The notes under the pieces were generated by a model that was not told the origin of the DNA, ran no database searches, and saw nothing but the letters and a program-made list of their open reading frames with translations. DNA of 7,196 nucleotides from Clostridiales bacterium (GTDB taxonomy: Bacteria > Bacillota > Clostridia > Oscillospirales > Oscillospiraceae). Of this stretch, positions 5,251-7,196 are shown piece after piece. A program made the position numbers and the translations under genes. The DNA lies in contig JAJQAS010000223.1 in the NCBI GenBank assembly GCA_021203685.1, positions 1-7,196 on the forward strand. Reading direction: 5' to 3'. Position 1 is the stretch's first letter. Each line of letters begins with the position of its first letter.

Positions 5251-6447
5251 ATGGTAAACATTGCGATTTTGGGATACGGCGTTGTGGGCAGCGGCGTCGG
5301 CGAGATCATCTATAAAAACGGCCAGCACATTTCCGAGCGGGTGGCCAACGAGGTGAACCTGAAATACATCCTGGATCTGCGGGATTTCCCCGACAGCCCC
5401 TATGCCGACCGGGTCATCCGGGATTTCTCCGTCATCGAGAACGACCCCGAGGTGCAAATTGTGGTGGAGACCATGGGCGGCGTGGATTTTCCCTATGACT
5501 GCACCAAGCGCGCCCTGAGCGCAGGCAAGAGCGTCGTCACCTCTAACAAGGAGCTGGTGGCCACCCACGGCTGCGAGCTGCTGAAAATTGCCAAAGAGCA
5601 CGGCTGCTCCTACCTCTTTGAGGCATCCGTGGGCGGCGGCATCCCCATCCTGCGGCCCATGACCAGCTGCCTGGCGGCCAACGAGCTGCAAGAGGTGGTG
5701 GGCATCCTCAACGGCACCACCAACTACATCCTGACCCGGATGATTCGGGCGGGGCTGTCCTTCGAGGAGGCGCTGAAAGAGGCCCAGGCCAACGGCTACG
5801 CCGAGCGCAACCCCGCCGCAGACATCGAGGGCACCGACGCCTGCCGGAAGATCTGCATCCTGTCCTCTCTGGGCTTCGGGCGGCATATCTACCCCAACCA
5901 GGTCCCCACCGAGGGCATCACCAACATCACCCTGTCCGATGTGGCCTACGCCCGCTCCGGCGGCTACAAAATCAAGCTGCTGGGCCGCTCCATCCGCCGG
6001 GAATCCGACGGCAAGGTCTGCGCCTACGTTGCCCCCCATCTGGTGGCCGACGACTCTCCCCTGGCCAACGTGGAGGACGTGTTCAACGCCATCCAGGTCA
6101 CCGGCGACTCCATCGGCGACGTGATGTTCTACGGGCGCGGCGCGGGCAAGCTGCCCACCGCCTCCGCCGTGGTGGCCGATGTCATGGACATCGTCCGAAA
6201 CAAGGGCAAGAAGGTCATCTCCTGGGAGGAAGGCGGCCCCGACACCGTCTATTCCATCGATGAGGTTGCCAGCCGCTGGTATGTCCGGGCGACGGGCGAC
6301 TTCGCCGTGGAGGGCACCAAACGCCTGCGCAGCGGCAACGTCGAGGACGGCGTGTGCGCCTTTATCACCAACGAGCAGCTGACCCTGCCTCAGGTGAAGG
6401 AAATGACCGCCGCCATGGAGGTCAAGGCCCTGTACTGGGTGCTGTGA
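5251..6447 (+). CDS. hom: Homoserine dehydrogenase
   Basis: NAD(P)H-dependent cytosolic enzyme that reduces aspartate 4-semialdehyde to homoserine, the branch point to threonine and methionine. The product is 398 residues. The N-terminal nucleotide-binding fold opens VNIAILGYGVVGSGVGEII, followed by VVETMGG (71-77) and VVTSNKELVATHG (95-107, Lys100). The catalytic domain has LFEASVGGGIPIL (122-134), LNGTTNYIL (153-161), and NGYAERNPAADIEGTDACRK (181-200) with Glu185, Asp196 and the proposed catalytic Lys200. GRGAGKLPTASAVVADVMDI (295-314) follows. Many Hom proteins (~430 aa) end in a full ACT domain; here the last ~65 residues (334-398) are a shortened ACT-like tail. A GAGGTG-type ribosome binding site (5240-5245) precedes the ATG. 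It is co-transcribed with the upstream ACT gene by spacing and orientation. Confidence 0.97.
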   Translation: MVNIAILGYGVVGSGVGEIIYKNGQHISERVANEVNLKYILDLRDFPDSPYADRVIRDFSVIENDPEVQIVVETMGGVDFPYDCTKRALSAGKSVVTSNKELVATHGCELLKIAKEHGCSYLFEASVGGGIPILRPMTSCLAANELQEVVGILNGTTNYILTRMIRAGLSFEEALKEAQANGYAERNPAADIEGTDACRKICILSSLGFGRHIYPNQVPTEGITNITLSDVAYARSGGYKIKLLGRSIRRESDGKVCAYVAPHLVADDSPLANVEDVFNAIQVTGDSIGDVMFYGRGAGKLPTASAVVADVMDIVRNKGKKVISWEEGGPDTVYSIDEVASRWYVRATGDFAVEGTKRLRSGNVEDGVCAFITNEQLTLPQVKEMTAAMEVKALYWVL

Positions 6448-6452
6448 GCCGC

Positions 6453-6468
6453 TGTCCCGAGAGGGGCA
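6453..6468 (+). other. GNRA-type hairpin after hom
   Basis: TGTCCC (6453-6458) and GGGGCA (6463-6468) pair over six positions, including one G-T pair, around a GAGA tetraloop. It is five bases after the hom stop codon. Without a T-tract it is more likely an mRNA-end stabiliser or part of the larger leader structure than a terminator. Confidence 0.45.
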
Positions 6469-6479
6469 TACCATAAGAG

Positions 6480-6560
6480 AGGAAGGTCAAGGGAGGCCGC
6501 AGGTGGATTGTCTGCGTCCGACAATGGGCCTGGGACGGTCCTGTTGCTTCCCTTTTTCCT
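6480..6560 (+). other. Candidate structured leader between hom and aspartokinase gene
   Basis: The segment can be drawn as a closed, branched RNA. An outer stem has two parts: AGGAA (6480-6484) with TTCCT (6556-6560), and AAGGGA (6489-6494) with TCCCTT (6549-6554). Inside are GGCC (6495-6498) with GGCC (6527-6530) and the hairpin ATTGTC/GACAAT (6507-6512/6520-6525; 7-base loop). The 3' arm includes a run of five Ts (6553-6557), so it could also act as a weak terminator or attenuator. It does not carry the hallmarks of a lysine riboswitch or T-box. A TATAGT (6562-6567) follows, but no good -35 is at the right distance. Confidence 0.35.
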
Positions 6561-6598
6561 TTATAGTAAGTTGAGAATTTAGGGGGTCATTTGTAAAA

Positions 6599-7196
6599 AT
6601 GGCATTGATCGTGCAAAAATTTGGCGGCACGTCGGTGGGCGGCCCGGAACGGGTGCGCCATGTCGTCCAAATCATCACCGACACCTACCGCCAGGGCAAC
6701 GACGTAGTCGTGGTCCTCTCCGCCCAGGGCAAAACCACCGACCAGCTGCTGGCCCTGGCGAAAGAGTACAATCCCAAAGCCAGCAAGCGGGAGCTGGATC
6801 AGCTGCTCTCCACCGGCGAGCAGCAGTCCGTGGCTCTGGCCGCCATGTGCATCCAGGGGATGGGCTTCCCCGTGGTGTCCCTGAACGCCTGGCAGGTGGG
6901 TTTTAAGACCAACACCACCTACGGCGACGCCCGCATCAGCAAAATCGAGACCGAGCGCATCCGCATGGAGCTGGACCAGCATAAAATCGTCATCTTCACC
7001 GGCTTCCAGGGCATCAACCGCCGGGACGACATCACTACCCTGGGTCGTGGCGGCAGCGACACCTCTGCCGTGGCCCTGGCCGCCGCCCGGCGGGGGGGCC
7101 GGTGGCCGATGTGCACCCCCCTGGGCGGCGGGTACACCCCCGCCCCCCACAAGGTGGGGGGGGCCGGGCAGGGGGGCGCGGTCACAGTCGCGGGGA
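6599..7196 (+). CDS. lysC: Aspartokinase (lysC-type), 3' end missing and last ~110 bp unreliable
   Basis: Cytosolic kinase phosphorylating aspartate, the first step toward lysine, threonine and methionine. 199 codons are readable of a family usually ~400-450. The N-terminal kinase domain shows KFGGTSVGGPERV (7-19), VVVVLSAQGKTTDQLL (36-51), LLSTGEQQSVALAA (69-82), FTGFQGIN (133-140) and LGRGGSDTSAVALAAA (148-163). AGGGGG (6581-6586) is the likely ribosome binding site, 12 bases from the ATG, slightly long. It lies 151 bp after hom. From codon 164 (7088) on, the translation stays in frame and aligns base for base with the family, but the expected TDVDGVYTADPR reads TPLGGGYTPAPH. The C-terminal ACT domains are outside the window. 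The gene is real; whether it is damaged or just mis-sequenced is addressed in the findings. Confidence 0.9.
   Translation, partial: MALIVQKFGGTSVGGPERVRHVVQIITDTYRQGNDVVVVLSAQGKTTDQLLALAKEYNPKASKRELDQLLSTGEQQSVALAAMCIQGMGFPVVSLNAWQVGFKTNTTYGDARISKIETERIRMELDQHKIVIFTGFQGINRRDDITTLGRGGSDTSAVALAAARRGGRWPMCTPLGGGYTPAPHKVGGAGQGGAVTVAG

Noticed and set aside
4645..6474. 609-residue open frame on the minus strand, antisense to the ACT gene and hom
   Set aside because: Its composition (His, Gly, Asp, Ala, Val rich) is the typical antisense shadow of GC-rich genes, it has no domain, and both sense proteins are full-length with family motifs.
6448..6598. Lysine riboswitch or T-box in front of the aspartokinase gene
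   Set aside because: No L-box core segments and no T-box consensus or specifier-like arm were found, and the spacer is shorter than a typical L-box plus expression platform.

Overview
This 7.2-kb window looks like chromosomal DNA of a high-GC, butyrate-forming gut Firmicute, probably in the Oscillospiraceae/Ruminococcaceae (a Flavonifractor/Intestinimonas-like genome). The reasons are the crotonase-HBD-BCD butyrate genes, GC-rich codons combined with AT-rich intergenic regions, strong AGGAGG ribosome binding sites, and a clostridial arrangement of an ACT-domain gene beside hom. The taxon is an inference; the window holds no marker gene.

Left part (1-2840, minus strand): a butyryl-CoA cluster read leftward as crt, hbd, bcd. 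Bcd runs off the left edge, and etfB/etfA would normally follow it. Together the three proteins take 3-oxobutyryl (acetoacetyl)-CoA through 3-hydroxybutyryl-CoA and crotonyl-CoA to butyryl-CoA, using NADH. A good sigma-A promoter precedes crt. Just downstream of it is an 18-bp sequence close to the clostridial Rex consensus, suggesting control by the NADH/NAD+ ratio. The 243-bp crt-hbd spacer is AT-rich and carries degenerate repeats resembling a decayed MITE.

Middle (2841-4630): a gene for an unrecognised 159-residue helical protein on the plus strand with its own near-consensus promoter, a probable terminator, and a convergent gene on the minus strand for a polytopic membrane protein of the AI-2E/YtvI (PF01594) family.

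Right part (4650-7196, plus strand): an aspartate-family amino acid cluster made of a stand-alone ACT-domain regulator (PheB-like), homoserine dehydrogenase (hom) and the start of aspartokinase (lysC-type). Aspartokinase makes aspartyl-phosphate, and Hom reduces aspartate semialdehyde to homoserine for threonine and methionine. A 150-bp hom-lysC spacer can be drawn as a closed, branched RNA structure. The last ~110 bp read as lysC with conserved residues replaced in frame by G/C-rich codons. This looks like base-call noise at a contig end rather than biology.

No rRNA, tRNA, CRISPR array, intact insertion sequence or defence system is visible. This is mainly core metabolism; the items most worth following up are regulatory.
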